Positions 42,440 to 53,597 are shown, numbered from the stretch's first letter. The stretch: 64,000 nt of DNA from Ascarosepion bandense (GCA_037127315.1 JBBBDQ010000419.1:6431001-6495000); one strand, 5' to 3'. A program made the numbers and translations. Notes: generated from the sequence alone by a model not told the origin.

Positions 42440-42935
42440 TAAGCAGAATATGAAGAAACAGGAAAATTTCATTAGAAACAAAGAAAATAGTATTGGACTG
42501 TTATGTGATATCTGTTCTTCAATATGGTGGTAAATGCTGAAATATGACGAAAAGACTTGAAACAATCGAAATATGGTTCTACAGAAGGATACTGAGGATA
42601 CCATAGACTGAATATGTGAACAACGACGAGGTTTTGGAGAGGATGGAAACGAAAAGGAAACTTATACTTAACACCAGGAAGAGACAACTGAAGTTTCTGG
42701 GACACGTAACGAGGAAACAGGGCTTGAAGAATTTAATATTCACAAGACAGATAAAAAGAAAGTCAGACATAAAAATGCAGCGCGTGACATACTTGATGAT
42801 ATTAAGCTAATGGATGGTAGAGCACGGATTGGGAGAAATACAAAGAGAAAAGCTGTTAACATTTGCAACGGCTAGGTGGGTGTGGAGGACCATGATTGCC
42901 TATTTTCCGAAGAAACACAACCTATAAAAGAAGTA
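42440..42935 (+). mobile_element. RTE-like LINE 3' fragment
   Basis: gactgttatgtgatatctgt, atatggttctacagaaggat, gaggttttggagaggatgga and gggacacgtaacgaggaaac follow the order of the other RTE copies. It ends at ggaccatgattgcctatttt and cacaacctataaaag. Part of it stays open (42616-42810), but the frame shifts elsewhere. Confidence 0.85.
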
Positions 42936-43205
42936 AGAATGAAATGTAATCTAATAAATGCGATATTATTCATACGCATGAGATCGAAAGTCTTAAAGAA
43001 AATGTTCTCTTCAACAGGAAATCTAAAGAATACATTTCTAGTTCATATCGCGAAGAATATTTTCTTTATGAAGACTTTCGATCTCTAGTCCAGTAGGCAT
43101 CAATTTCAATGTTTAAAATAGAGATGTCCACTAAACACGGTCTTGCCAATATATAAAGTTTATTGAAATAAAAAATAATATCGGACTAAAAGCCATTTCC
43201 TTCTA
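42936..43205. other. Short inverted words, otherwise nothing
   Basis: gatcgaaagtcttaaagaaa (42983) and its partial complement ctttatgaagactttcgatc (43063) form a ~90-bp stem-loop. No gene. Confidence 0.45.
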
Positions 43206-43211
43206 AATTTT

Positions 43212-43623
43212 ATCTGAATTTGCAGATGTTACTCGTGCAACCAGACTGGCAACTGGGTCCCACCCATTCACAGTCAGGTTAGTCAAATGCAGACGACAAT
43301 TCTACTCCTGCAGCTTCTCTCGCACTTCCCGCCTGTGGAACTCGCTCCCATATTCTTGCTTTCCTGACGGCTACAACCTCCAGAAATTTAAATGCAATGT
43401 CAATACTCATCTACTAACCACTGGACTCTAGCTCTCTCCCCACCCCCGTATATCCATCCCTTTCTCTCCACCTATGTATCTGTCATCGCACCTGCATTCT
43501 CAGCTTTCTATTGCTCCTTTCTAACTTGTTTGTACTCCTCACTCTTTTCTAATTAATCTTTTTACAGTTATGTAGCCCCCCGCACATCAGTGGCATTTCT
43601 GCCTTGCTCGGGGTGAAATGATT

Positions 43624-43627
<4 letters not shown>
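43212..43627 (+). mobile_element. CR1/Jockey-like LINE 3' end
   Basis: C-terminal codons ATRLATGSHPFTVRLVKCRR, then TSRLWNSLPYSCFPDGYNLQ and a stop. A CT-rich 3' UTR and the terminal ctgccttgctcggggtgaaa then tgattaaaa follow. A (TA)n tract begins exactly at its tail. Confidence 0.9.

Positions 43628-43672
<45 letters not shown>
43626..43672 (+). repeat. (TA)n tract at LINE tail
   Basis: It continues directly from the LINE gattaaaatat end. Confidence 0.95.
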
Positions 43673-43673
<1 letters not shown>

Positions 43674-43940
43674 TTGCGATATAGATATATAGATAGGTTG
43701 AGATATAGATATATAGAAGGGTTGAGAGATATAGATAGGTTGAGATATATAGATGGGTTGAGAGATATAGATAGGTTGAGATATATAGATGGGTTGAGAT
43801 ATATAGACGGGTTGAGAAATATAGATAGGTTGAGATATATAGACAGGTTGAGAGATATAGATATAGATATAGATGGGTTGAGATATAGATATATAGATGA
43901 GTTGAGAGATAGATAGGTTGATATATATATATATATACAG
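43673..43940 (+). repeat. 18-24-bp minisatellite
   Basis: Units are variants of ataggttgagatatatagat, about 13 of them, ending in a short (TA)n. They give [16 protein letters not shown] repeats in one frame and SQPIYI in the opposite strand. There is no evidence for a real protein. Confidence 0.95.
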
Positions 43941-44042
43941 ATAGATAGAGTAAAATAAAATGTACATTAAGATGAAAATTTCGGTAAAGGTACAGAATTT
44001 ACTCTCAATGCGTAATATTCTATTTGAAAATTTGCAAATATA

Positions 44043-44256
44043 TACAGGGTGGTCCAAAAGAAGTTGGACAGTGAGTGATAACATTTATTTTGAGATAACA
44101 CATACAATTATATTTACAAATAAAATTATTACATTGATAATTAAATATATATACATTAAGTGGTCCAAAAGTAGGTGGGCAGTGATAACGTTTATTTGAG
44201 ATGACATATACAATTATATTTACTTATACAGTTATTACATTGATAATTATATATAT
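44043..44256. mobile_element. Mariner-end/MITE-like tandem
   Basis: tacagggtggtccaaaagaa and tggacagtgagtgataacat, then a second copy from 44160 (gtggtccaaaagtaggtggg, cagtgataacgtttattt). Each is followed by acaattatattta and ttattacattgataatta. These match the terminal repeat of the mariner relic at 44563, so they are probably non-autonomous relatives. Confidence 0.65.
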
Positions 44257-44553
44257 AGTCAGTCACTTAAGTGCCATACGTGATACACTCTTTGGGCGAT
44301 CATGTCTCGAAAGAGACATGACTGACTGGGCAGAAGATTATCCCGCAGTAGGTTGTCATTGCTTTCTGCGGTAGACTGGTTGCCACCCAAGGCTATAGAA
44401 TCCAATCTGTCCTATTATTTAAATAATAACTGGAGACGGATTAATACCTTAATACCTGTGCATAAGTGAATGCAAGGAATTCAACTGGAATTCGAACTCG
44501 GCACCCCGATTTGTCGTTCCGAGTCGATATCCACTGCACCACAACGCACATCC
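44257..44553 (-). mobile_element. tRNA-derived SINE, full length
   Basis: Minus strand: ggatgtgcgttgtggtgcag, tggatatcgactcggaacga, B box gagttcgaattccag, the body with a small gap, and a complete end (catgtctctttcgagacatg, cacttaagtgactgact). It is inserted inside the mariner-like repeat cluster. Confidence 0.9.
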
Positions 44554-44560
44554 ATATATA

Positions 44561-45093
44561 TACAGGGTGATCCAAAAGTAGATGGACAGTAAATGATAAC
44601 ATTTATTTTGGTATTACGTATACAATTATATTAATGAATACAATTATTATAATGACAATTAAATTTTACTGTGCACCAAAATACAATAGCGCTTAAATTG
44701 TATAAATGTAGGTACTCTAACAGTTGTCCATCAAAACTTACACAACTTTGAAGTCTACCCTTTACACTTCGACAAACATTTTTGCGCGAATATCGTTGTA
44801 TATTAGTTTCTTTAAATATTTCCCTCGTGCAATTTTTCAAATCACCAACACTGCTTGTTGTTCGACTACATTGTTCCTGAGTACTCTCCAAAAGAAAACC
44901 CATTTTCTTTAATCAGTATTTAAAGTATTTGCCATTATGTATTCTCTGAATTATCTGAAAAGAAAAAAGATTAAATTTAGATAAATTTAGTTCGAAAATT
45001 TAAAATAATATAACAGAAATACTGTAGTTAAAATGAACACAATTTTAATAATTTAACCGATAAACAACCTATTCCATCCACTGTCCACTTACA
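44561..45093 (-). pseudogene. Mariner-like element, transposase C-terminus
   Basis: The right-hand terminal repeat, tacagggtgatccaaaagta then gatggacagta, lies at 44561-44592. A frame on the minus strand (44631-44903) reads DLKNCTREIFKETNIQRYSR and VCRSVKGRLQSCVSFDGQLL. This fits the C-terminal L.elk..I...f..i....l..v...vk.RlqkCi...G.hie pattern of mariner transposases. The other end (ccatccactgtccacttaca, about 45073-45093) probably is the opposite terminal repeat. Catalytic regions are deleted. Confidence 0.65.
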
Positions 45094-45106
45094 TTTGGAG
45101 AACTCT

Positions 45107-45180
<74 letters not shown>
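45107..45180 (+). repeat. (CT)n-(TA)n compound microsatellite
   Basis: CT run 45108-45148, then TA run up to the start of the next repeat element. Confidence 0.97.
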
Positions 45181-45182
<2 letters not shown>

Positions 45183-45900
45183 TAGCAGTATAACCCGGTG
45201 TAATGAAAGCTTTAAAACTAATCCATGGTCCTGGAGCTCAAACTCTTTGGACGTTGGCACGAAAGACTAAAAAGCAATAGTTGTTTCCAGTTAAAGTGAA
45301 ACCGTAGACTGAAAGAAAAATGAATGGATGTAAGTCAAATTTTGATTTCCTGGTATCGATATCAAATCAGTTTTTTTCGTCATAAACTCAATTTTGAAGG
45401 TTAAATAAGTCTACTGAGTAAATGGTATAATGGTTGAGACTAAGAACTACAATTATACCTACTTAGAGTCAAACCAGAAGCAAAAACTAAAATAAAAGGG
45501 CTGAAAAAAAATAGACATACAGGCAGATAAACAGACACACGCACAAACATCTTGCCTTATATATATATTATCGATTTTCTGCACTATTGTAAAAACTGCA
45601 ACCTTGAAACTTCTGAATATCGTTTCTTATGTCATTGTCTATGAGTGTATCAAATTTGATTAAAATCGGGCCACTCCTTCTATAAACTGATTTTTTCGAT
45701 TATCGATTTTCGATATTTATCGGGGGTACCTCGACACAAAACTTAGCTAAGAACATTCGCAGACGCTTATTTACACACCTGCGTAAATTTTCAAGAAAAT
45801 CGGTTCAGCCGTTTCGGAGTCTATAGTTAATGAACACACACACAAACATACACACAGTAACACACACAGAGACAAAGTTTCATTTATAAATAAGTTTTAT
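45181..45900 (+). mobile_element. ~740-bp interspersed repeat, copy 3
   Basis: It starts actagcagtataacccgg. A deletion removes the agcgttgctcgg part. It ends ttcatttataaataagtttt. Otherwise it is collinear with copies 1 and 2, with a short interrupted CA tract. Confidence 0.85.
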
Positions 45901-45927
45901 TATATATATATATATATATATATATAC

Positions 45928-46516
45928 AGTACTGTGCAAAGGTATTAGGACAAGAACTATTTTATCTTTTATGAGGCATCAAATAAAGTTAAAAATCACC
46001 CCTGTCCTAACACTTTTGGCGCACTACCGGTAGTGTGAAAAAGTATTAGATCAGGGATGATTTTCCTAAAAAAAATCACTGAAATTCAAATACAAGGTGA
46101 AAAACCAAACCTTTGTAAGAATTAACTAAAAAGGAAGAGGAAAGAAGGCTTTGGAATTTGAATTGGTCCCTACAAAACCCTGATCTCAATTCTATTGAAC
46201 ATCTATGGGATATTTTGGATAAAAAAATTGATAAATATAATATTAGTTCGCAAGACACATTTTGGGAACAAATACAAGCTGCTTGACAGGAGATGCCATT
46301 AGATACATTGAAGAAGAATGACAGAATGAAGGTTGTGATCAAAGCAAAAGGCTATTATATTAAATATCAAATTTATTTTGTAACAAGTACTTTTTTCTTG
46401 TTATAGCATTTGTTGAGTAAATCAAATAAAATTACTTTAATTAAATTGTTTATTTTCTATTAATATGCCTCATAAAAGATAAAATATTTCTTGTCCTAAT
46501 ACTTTTGCACAGTACT
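45928..46516 (+). mobile_element. Defective Tc1-like element with 52-bp inverted ends
   Basis: Terminal inverted repeats at 45928-45979 (agtactgtgcaaaggtatta, ggacaagaac..) and 46465-46516 are near-perfect complements. They are flanked by TA, the expected Tc1 target. Inside, 46150-46345 encodes the transposase C-terminal piece NPDLNSIEHLWDILDKKIDK, then QDTFWEQIQAA (stop) QEMPLDTL. This matches the SPDLNPIEhlWd.lk..i pattern that includes the catalytic Glu region. The rest of the transposase is missing. Two abutting, outward-facing terminal sequences sit at ~45995-46062, centred on cactaccggtagtg. Confidence 0.85.
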
Positions 46517-46610
46517 ATATATATATATATATTACGGAAATATGACCGGTGTTTAAAGTTTTTCTTAAAAGAAAACAGAAAATATATATATATATATATA
46601 TATATAGTGT
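46517..46610 (+). repeat. (TA)n tracts around a short palindrome
   Basis: TA runs at 46516-46532 and 46582-46606 surround ttacggaaatatgaccggtg and tgtttaaagtttttcttaaa. Confidence 0.7.
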
Positions 46611-47160
46611 TGAGTTGTGATAATGTTTAGCGCCAAGATTGTTGTTTTTTCAATACTTTTACTGATAAAAGGTGTTTTGGCAAGCAGTTTTTTTTTATCG
46701 TAAAGTGCTGGATATCGGGTTGGTTGATAGGTGTAATGCAAATAATTTGTCACTTTAACTGAGCAGATTCACACCGACTTCGAATATTATGGCAGGACGA
46801 AAAATTGGTATTATGTTGTTCCCAGACAAAAACAAATTACTAAATAAAAGAACAGAAATTATGTCCAAGTGTAACCATACCAATAAATACCTACCAGGAT
46901 CATACAATCAAGGATGAAAGTGTTCTAAGACCTTTAAGTAACTTCTCCTAATTTTGAAAATTGCGCTTTCATAAAAGTTCCCTGTTGCGTGAGCGTTTGA
47001 AAAACGGTAAAATCAGTTACTGTAAATTGCCTGAAGATACCGAAAGGTAGAAACCTAGGTCGCGAAATAATTCTTTTCCAAATGAAAAATATAGACATAC
47101 CATTGAAAGTGTGCTGTAGAACTACTACTACAAAGATCAGGATTGTGACAATTTTTGGTA
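46611..47160. other. No gene; partial repeat match
   Basis: 47027-47075 (cctgaagataccgaaaggta) is the reverse complement of 22865-22905. The rest is unrecognised. Confidence 0.45.
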
Positions 47161-47178
47161 TATCTTACCATTAAACAT

Positions 47179-47280
47179 GCTTAATACACCGGTTCTCTCT
47201 CGATCACCGAAGTTAAGCAACATTGAGCCTGGTCAGTTATTTAGATGGGTGACCGCTTGGGAATACCAGGTGCTGTAAGC
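47179..47280 (+). rRNA. 5S rRNA-like head of composite SINE
   Basis: cgatcaccgaagttaagcaa, cattgagcctggtcagt, gatgggtgaccgcttggg and aataccaggtgctgtaagc are intact; ~17 bases of the 5' part are missing. Confidence 0.85.
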
Positions 47281-47632
47281 GTTTAGTGTCGGATGTGCGT
47301 TGTGGTGCAGTGGATATCGGCTCGGAAAGAGAAATCGGCGGCCGAGTTCGAATTCCAGTTGAATACCTTGCATTCCCTTAAGCACTGATACCCTTGGGAA
47401 AGGTATATTAATCCGTCCCTTCCCTCCAGTTCCCTGCCCTTAAAAACAAATCCCAATGAATCTTGATAATCGAAAAGAAAAAAGTATTACTAGACACGAA
47501 ACTTATATAAAATAAAACAACAATAAATTGTTGAAAGAAAAAGATATTACCAGCAATAAATAAATAAAAAAATAGTTGGCATAAATGACCCACCGAGGTG
47601 TTGATATGCCATAAAAACAAAACAACCAACCA
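47179..47632 (+). mobile_element. Composite 5S-tRNA SINE, nearly complete
   Basis: Order: 5S-like head with a ~17-base internal deletion near its start (gctt joined to aatacaccggttctc), tRNA head ggatgtgcgttgtggtgcag with A box and B box (gagttcgaattccag), body, and unique tail ending in aaaacaaccaacc. It is bounded by a perfect 12-bp target duplication, accattaaacat, at 47167-47178 and 47633-47644. It again begins at the gctt of the 5S-like part. A piece of the body (tatgggttaaa) is deleted. Confidence 0.94.
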
Positions 47633-47644
47633 ACCATTAAACAT

Positions 47645-48146
47645 CTTTCCATCTTAAGGTTGGTATTCTCCTAATTCGTTCATTATCCGTTGGATAACAA
47701 TCGATCGATCGTTAGTCCATTTGTTACTGTTTGGTATTATGTGTCCTCTGTACCTTCATTTTAGTCGTTTATTTATTTGACCTCTCTTATGGTCCGTTCT
47801 CAGATATTTATCGATATCTTTCTCTCTCTTAGTTTTTCTTATTGCTCTATCAATTAATCACTGTGTGATTCTGTGTCTTTATTCACATGATTTCTTTATT
47901 TTACACATCTATTTTAACGTTAATATTATAGATCCATTGTATTTTTTACGCTTTAAGTGTAATTATTATCTGTTAGTCTTTGTGTATGTAATGCATTTTA
48001 TTCAAAATTGATAGATAGTTTTAAATCATTTTAATGGCCTTTATCCTCTGTCCTAAGAAATTGTATTCCTGGAGCTATTCCACATCGTTATATCTTATCA
48101 TTGATAAGATAGGACAATTTTAGGGATGCTACATTAGTAAAATTAG
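47645..48146. other. No feature recognised
   Basis: AT-rich spacer. Confidence 0.4.
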
Positions 48147-48153
48147 TTAGTTA

Positions 48154-48473
48154 GGATGTGCGTCGTGGTGTAGTGGATATCGGCTCGGAACGAGAAATCG
48201 GGAAGCCGAGTTCGAATTCCACTCGTATTCCTTGCATTCACTTACGCGCAAATAACCCTGGGAAAGGTATTAATCCGTCTCTTCCCTCCAGTTATGGGTT
48301 AAATAATAGGACATATTGGGTTCTGTAGCCCTGGTCGGCAACCAGTCTACTGTAGCAAGCAATGGCAACCTTCTGCGGGATTATCTTCTGCCCAGTCAGT
48401 CATGTTTCTTTCGAGACATGATCACCAAAGCGTGTATCACGTATGGCACTTAACTGACTGACATTAGTTAAAT
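48154..48473 (+). mobile_element. tRNA-derived SINE, full length with target duplication
   Basis: A complete copy: ggatgtgcgtcgtggtgtag (A box), tggatatcggctcggaacga, B box gagttcgaattcc, body and end (cacttaactgactgac). A probable 7-bp target duplication, ttagtta, lies on both sides (48147-48153 and 48474-48480). It represents the family best. Confidence 0.92.
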
Positions 48474-48559
48474 TTCCCTTAATTTTATAACCAACTTTGA
48501 AACTTTCTCTATTCAGGCCAGGAAAAAATCTTATATGATAATGAATACTAGACAATTTC

Positions 48560-49135
48560 TTTACATATGAAGAGTTGTGGCAACGGTGATATAATTTTAC
48601 AGGCGGATGCTGAGAATATGAAAGCCGGAATATATAGGCAATTAATCTTTTAAAGGAAAATGAGAACGGAAAGTTCACTTGTACTTAGTATTAGAGAGAA
48701 AAAGTTGACATTTCTGTGATACTTAATAAGGAAAGACGGCTTCAAGAATTTAATACTTAAAGAATATATTGAAAAGTAATGAAGCAGAGGGAAAACGTTG
48801 AGTAATCTATCATTTTATAATAAAGTCCACCCAATACAAGGCTAGAGAGCCATTAAGGTAGAGAGTTACATTTAAATTATGTGTATGATATGAAGTGAAG
48901 ATTATGAGAATAAGGAGCTTGTGTAAATTGAAGTCAGGGAAGGGTCATAATGAGACAAAGATTGCTTAAAGATGAAAAGTGTTGGAAGTCTTGAAGAGCA
49001 ATGAACACCCATATCCTGAAATTATACGGCTAATAAAAAGAACTTGAATGTCTGATAATTGATGTTTCTTGGATAAGGAGGAAAGACGGTTTGGAGAATC
49101 TTATACTCAAAGAGCATATTGAAGGCAAGCGGAAC
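48560..49135 (+). mobile_element. RTE-like LINE fragments, highly diverged
   Basis: Two pieces: 48595-48800 (gcggatgctgagaat, cttgtacttagtattagaga, aaagacggcttcaagaattt, aatacttaaagaatatattg) and 49055-49135 (aaggaggaaagacggtttgg, agaatcttatactcaaagag). They are older than the other RTE copies judging by divergence. Confidence 0.6.
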
Positions 49136-49136
49136 A

Positions 49137-49138
<2 letters not shown>

Positions 49139-49178
<40 letters not shown>

Positions 49179-49208
49179 AAGAAAGAGAGAGATAGAGAGA
49201 GAGAGAGA
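49139..49208 (+). repeat. (GT)n/(GA)n microsatellite
   Basis: GT run to 49158, then GA-rich to 49208. Confidence 0.95.
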
Positions 49209-49254
49209 CTAGTTCATGTCTTTGCGCAAATGAATGACGGACGGACTCAATTTT

Positions 49255-49495
49255 TGACTGATTATTTTTTAAGCTGTAACAACTTTTGCAGGTTATTTAA
49301 AGCCAGAACATATTTTATATTGTAGATGATATACTAATAAAAGTTATATTAAGTAACCCATAGACTGATGGAAGCAGTGGGTTTATACCTTTGTCAAGGG
49401 TATTTGCGCATAAGTGAATATAAAAAAACCCGACTGGATTTCAAACACGACTTTTCCAATATCTCATTTTTTGACTTTTTGATATAATGAGTTAA
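49255..49495 (-). mobile_element. SINE fragment plus shared flank
   Basis: 49355-49495 is a decayed minus-strand SINE. 49255-49330 (caggttatttaaagccagaa) matches the flank of the SINE at 28975, so this is a second copy of that mosaic. Confidence 0.65.
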
Positions 49496-49811
49496 TAGTC
49501 ATATCCCAAATTTGAAACTGTTCTAACTAATCAGTCCCGAAAAATACCGGCATTCTTCATAATATACGCCTTTAATTTCCAAGTTTAACCTTTGAATGAC
49601 ACATTCGTTATAAGCTCGCTCATAAACTTAATAGGGTCACCAGTTACACTTTTAGCTTTTCGGTTCGTTCTCAACAAAGTCGGCTTACCCAGTTTTTTTC
49701 CAGGTTTGATAATTAATTATAGATAAGTCTGAACCCGAATCAAGCTATAGCCTTATATTTTTGTTAATATATTCAATATATTTCCTGATATTACGGCATT
49801 CTAGTTCATCA
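49496..49811. other. No feature recognised
   Basis: AT-rich; nothing supported. It could belong to the flanking Gypsy relic on the minus strand but carries no readable motif. Confidence 0.35.
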
Positions 49812-50470
49812 GACTTAGTAATTTTTACAAAACATTTTTATCTTGTTCTTAATCCTGCAGTTGGAACTTTTGTGTCCCAATTTATGGCAATTAAAATATT
49901 TTTTATCTTTAAACGGACAATCTCTATACCAATATAGTTGACCAAACCCAAAACATGGACTTGACGGCAAAGTAACTTTATTATTTTTTTGGTTGACCAT
50001 TTTTAATATTTCTTTGGCGTATGTTTTTTTAATGTGAGCCACGCCACTCTGTTCGATGTTTTTTCCACGAAACCTTTGCAATCTTCTGCAACTTGCTGCA
50101 AAGTAACGCCGGGCTCGTTTTCAAGCTTGTTGAGTACCCTGCGATGTATTTTGGCGCCTTTCGCTAAAATTATACACATTAAAGGCATTGAAAAGTATTG
50201 GCGCTTAACTCTGCCAATGTGGAGCCATCGCAGTATTTATTGACTACACTCGCGAAAGTAATGTAATATTAATCTTCTTTGCGGTTAATATTCATGCATT
50301 TCCAACTTTTGATGAACAGTCATGTTTTTAGATTGAAGAGTTCTGTTAATGATTGTACCACCTCTTTAAATTTCAAGTCGCTGGTTTTCTGAGGCAAAAT
50401 GCGGAACTATAAGATGTATTGCATGCTGATGCTTGGATTTTCACCGACTGTATACTTCAAGGTAATGCGT
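49812..50470 (-). pseudogene. Gypsy-type gag remnant with zinc knuckles
   Basis: LTR-retrotransposon capsid/nucleocapsid relic. Upstream on the minus strand, LPQKTSDLKFKEVVQSLTEL; then VLNKLENEPGVTLQQVAEDC with KGFV; then two decayed CCHC knuckles in CFGFGQLYWYRDCPFKDKKY and FNCHKLGHKSSNC. In each knuckle at least one metal ligand is changed (second Cys to Phe and His to Tyr in the first; first Cys to Tyr in the second). Frames shift at ~50010 and ~50190. No protease or reverse transcriptase follows in the lower-coordinate flank. Gag of this kind packages element RNA; this copy cannot. Confidence 0.8.
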
Positions 50471-50700
50471 AAGAGCGGATCCCAGTCTTCCTCGTTCCAG
50501 AGTTTATGCTAGCACAGATCTTGTCTCAGAAACACGACATATTTTTGTCTTTGGTGCGAAGAATTTACTGATCAATTCTTTAACTCAGCTACTAATCACT
50601 GACTGCCAATGTATCTACATATCAAGTTGGGGACATTATTTCTAATTAACATCTTCCTTAAGATATGAAAATATGACTATTAAGTCTTTTTACCTCCCTA
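50471..50700. other. Possible upstream gag sequence
   Basis: It may continue the Gypsy remnant, but no confident motif. Confidence 0.35.
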
Positions 50701-50703
50701 AGT

Positions 50704-50705
<2 letters not shown>

Positions 50706-50759
<54 letters not shown>
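50706..50759 (+). repeat. (TA)n microsatellite
   Basis: About 26 TA units. Confidence 0.97.
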
Positions 50760-50762
<3 letters not shown>

Positions 50763-50930
50763 TTTTATGAGTTGTTTTGGTCATATATATATAATTATTT
50801 TATTACTTAGTTTTTTTGGTTACAATTCAATTAGACCGGTACACAGTTGTATCAGAAAGTGTTCAATAAAATTATATTGTCGAACTTTTGAATATTTTTC
50901 ATTTGTAAACGAGTAGTTTATTCAGTTGTT
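50757..50930 (+). repeat. Dispersed repeat, partner of 22.74 kb
   Basis: aattatttta..ttggttacaattcaa, ttagaccggtacacagttgt and cttttgaatatttt. It follows a (TA)n run, as does the partner. Confidence 0.6.
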
Positions 50931-52105
50931 AATAAAACAGTGCTCAATGTATGAACAGAGCTGTATTATATTTATATTAAATAATAGGCATATTATCCTA
51001 CATCTATTGCATAACTTAGAGTTTCATGCATTATGCAATCATCAGGTGCATATTTCAAAGTGACAGTTTAATATTCATGGGAATTAAATCATATAAGGTT
51101 AAGTTACTGCTTTTTTTAAAAACAATATATTACTTAACAACTTAAATATTCTGAGGTTACATGTAGATAAAAAATTTAAAATTTAAAATTGTAATTTAAA
51201 TATAAAGTAAACAAAATTAAAATTAATAATACGCAGCGAGAAGAAATCAAAGAGGCGCAAATCATAAAACGTAAAAGTTAAATATTCAAATATTTAGATA
51301 AAGAATTAAAATTTTAAAATTTAAAATAAAAATAAAATAAAACAAAATCAAAATGAAAAAAAATTAAAAATGAAAAATAAAATTTAGAGTTAAAATTAAA
51401 AATTATTGATTTAATTTAGATAAATAATAAATGAAATCGGCGAGATAAAAAAATAAACAAAAAATTTTAAATTCCAAGCACCCTCGTTCGTGCGCATGTG
51501 TAGTCGCAACAACAGACCAAATTTAATCCGATGAAAAAAACAAACAAAAAAGAACACGCTTCACAAGAAATGTTTTATTGCTGCTACTTGGGTTTGCTAT
51601 TTACTAGAAAAAATATCTGCATCGTACTTTTAATTGGAAAATATATACACCGTACAAATTTTAATTTACAATGATATCTACCTACATAGTAAAGCATATT
51701 GCAACATATATACAGCATAAAGAAAATGTAAGTAAAATATTAAAAATTGTTCTTTTATTTATATTCTAGCAGGTACATCAGCTAAAATCTCTACACCGTA
51801 CAAATTATAATTTGGAACGATATCTACATAATATAACATAAGATAAAAATTACATAGAGAAAAAGTAAATAAATATTGTTTTTAAATTCTATTAATTATA
51901 TTATTGAGATAAATAGCTCGTACATTGTTAATGATAAGTATAAATTCTCTTGTTGTAAATCGCAAAATAAAGTGTTCATGGCATCACAAAGCAGATTCAT
52001 GACCCTCAGATCGCAATATAAAGTTTACGTCGCATACCAAATTATATTCATGACACGTAGATAACAACACAAACTAGCAACATTTTCCCACTTTGTCATA
52101 CATTT
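50931..52105. other. No gene; very AT-rich
   Basis: 51120-51480 is a degenerate aaattaaaat-type low-complexity block. 51640-51860 has a weak duplication (acaccgtacaaattttaatt at 51647 and 51791). Nothing coding. Confidence 0.45.
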
Positions 52106-52110
52106 TCCCA

Positions 52111-52160
52111 TATATATATATATATATATATACATATATATATGTGTGTGTGTGTGTCTA
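52111..52160 (+). repeat. (TA)n/(GT)n tract
   Basis: It abuts the left arm of the foldback. Confidence 0.9.
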
Positions 52161-52362
52161 AAAATGAAGACAGACATGTTATTCCATGGTTAAGCGAAAG
52201 TGTGGGCCTATTTCAGGCGAACCATCATCAGCTGGACCGGAAGAGTTGCAGCCTTAGCTCCCTTACTCACGATCATGGTGGCCTGGTTCGCCTGATGTTG
52301 GTTCGCCTGAAATAGGCTTAAACTTCCTCTTAACCATGGAATAACTTGTCTGTCTTCATTTT
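52161..52362. repeat. 70-bp-arm foldback
   Basis: Arms at 52161-52230 and 52293-52362 are reverse complements with a few mismatches and small indels. Shared words are aatgaagacagaca, ttattccatggttaag and cctatttcaggcgaaccatc. The ~60-nt loop contains gctggaccggaagagttgca. Like the 9.6-kb foldback, it sits beside a TA/GT microsatellite. Confidence 0.9.
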
Positions 52363-52478
52363 AACATATATTTGCTCTATATGTATTTATGTACATATAT
52401 CTTTAGAGCTCTCCTAGAGAGTTATCCTACCACTTTATGTACAGGTTATTCCTTTGGATTCTTCTATATCTACACCGC

Positions 52479-52480
<2 letters not shown>

Positions 52481-52530
<50 letters not shown>
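52481..52530 (+). repeat. (TA)n microsatellite
   Basis: About 24 TA units. Confidence 0.97.
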
Positions 52531-52532
<2 letters not shown>

Positions 52533-53597
52533 CAAAAAATCAGCTTTGGTTCCCCCTGATTGCTCACCGGAGCCAGTACTTAAAAAAACCGGTATAGTCT
52601 GGTCCTTACTTCTTCCACAACTACACGCAATCACTGTAAGAGATTTCTGAAAAATGCAAGGTGCAGCTACGCGCGAGGTATCTCGGCCAAGGTTGTAAAG
52701 ATACAGATTAGATCCCGCGAAATCTGAAAGATCACCAAACTGATTATGAACAGAGGCAACTCGGTTGTGGTGACTATTATAAATGGCCCCGAGGTCATAT
52801 TCTCCTCGACAGCCAAAGCGAAGCTCTTCACCTTAATCTTTGTCTCAAACTCAAAAATCATTCCCTCCCCAACATTCCACATCCAAAAAAGACAATGGCC
52901 AGGATATAATTCCAGTAGTTGTTAAAATATGAATTTTCCATGATTCTGACAAAATTATTTAACCGAGGCTTGAAGAAGAATTCTTTTCCAAACACGTGGA
53001 AGATGGCAAGCACATGTGCAGTCATCAAGAACGTGGGTATTTGATCATTTCCACCCCAATAAAGACCCATCAATATCACCTAGAAACATTTTGAGGCCAT
53101 TATAAATAAGAAGGTAGTCTAGCCTCTGGATAAGATACAACTTATGCGATGAAGAGTACGGTTTTCGATCAGCCCAATTCACTGCTAACGTCCTAACTAC
53201 CATTACACATAGAACTAGTGAGATTTTTGATGATACAAATACAACAAGGGCCATAACATTAGATATCTCGAAGGCCTTCGAAAGTTGTGGCAAAAAGTTT
53301 TACTACACAAGCTCTCTGGTTCTGAAATTGCGGAAAAGTTTTCTCTATTATAAGATCCTTCATAACATGTAGACCAATTGTAATATAACAATCCCGCCCC
53401 ACCCGAGGAAGCTGAGTAAGCGGGGGTGTTTTCCGGTCGTTGAAAGGAACGGATGTTTGTTTGACCTTATTTCCGGCAGTAGCGGAAATGGCTACAAGAG
53501 GCAGACAGAACAGGTGTCTTTGAGAATTACGTAGGCGTCGCGTGGGCGTCGCGTGATCAAGGCAAAGCCGGAAGAAACAAGTCCCGGTTTTGGAAGA

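Noticed and set aside
43587..44084. 165-codon minus-strand frame with SQPIYI repeats
   Set aside because: Created by a minisatellite and a (TA)n tract; no start context and no conserved domain.
52667..53079. Two overlapping minus-strand frames that read like a membrane protein (ELPLFIISLVIFQISRDL, NYWNYILAIVFF)
   Set aside because: The plus strand here reads as the pre-RT part of a CR1/Jockey-like LINE (NGPEVIFSSTAKAKLFTLIF) that continues into RT motifs; the hydrophobic frames are its antisense.
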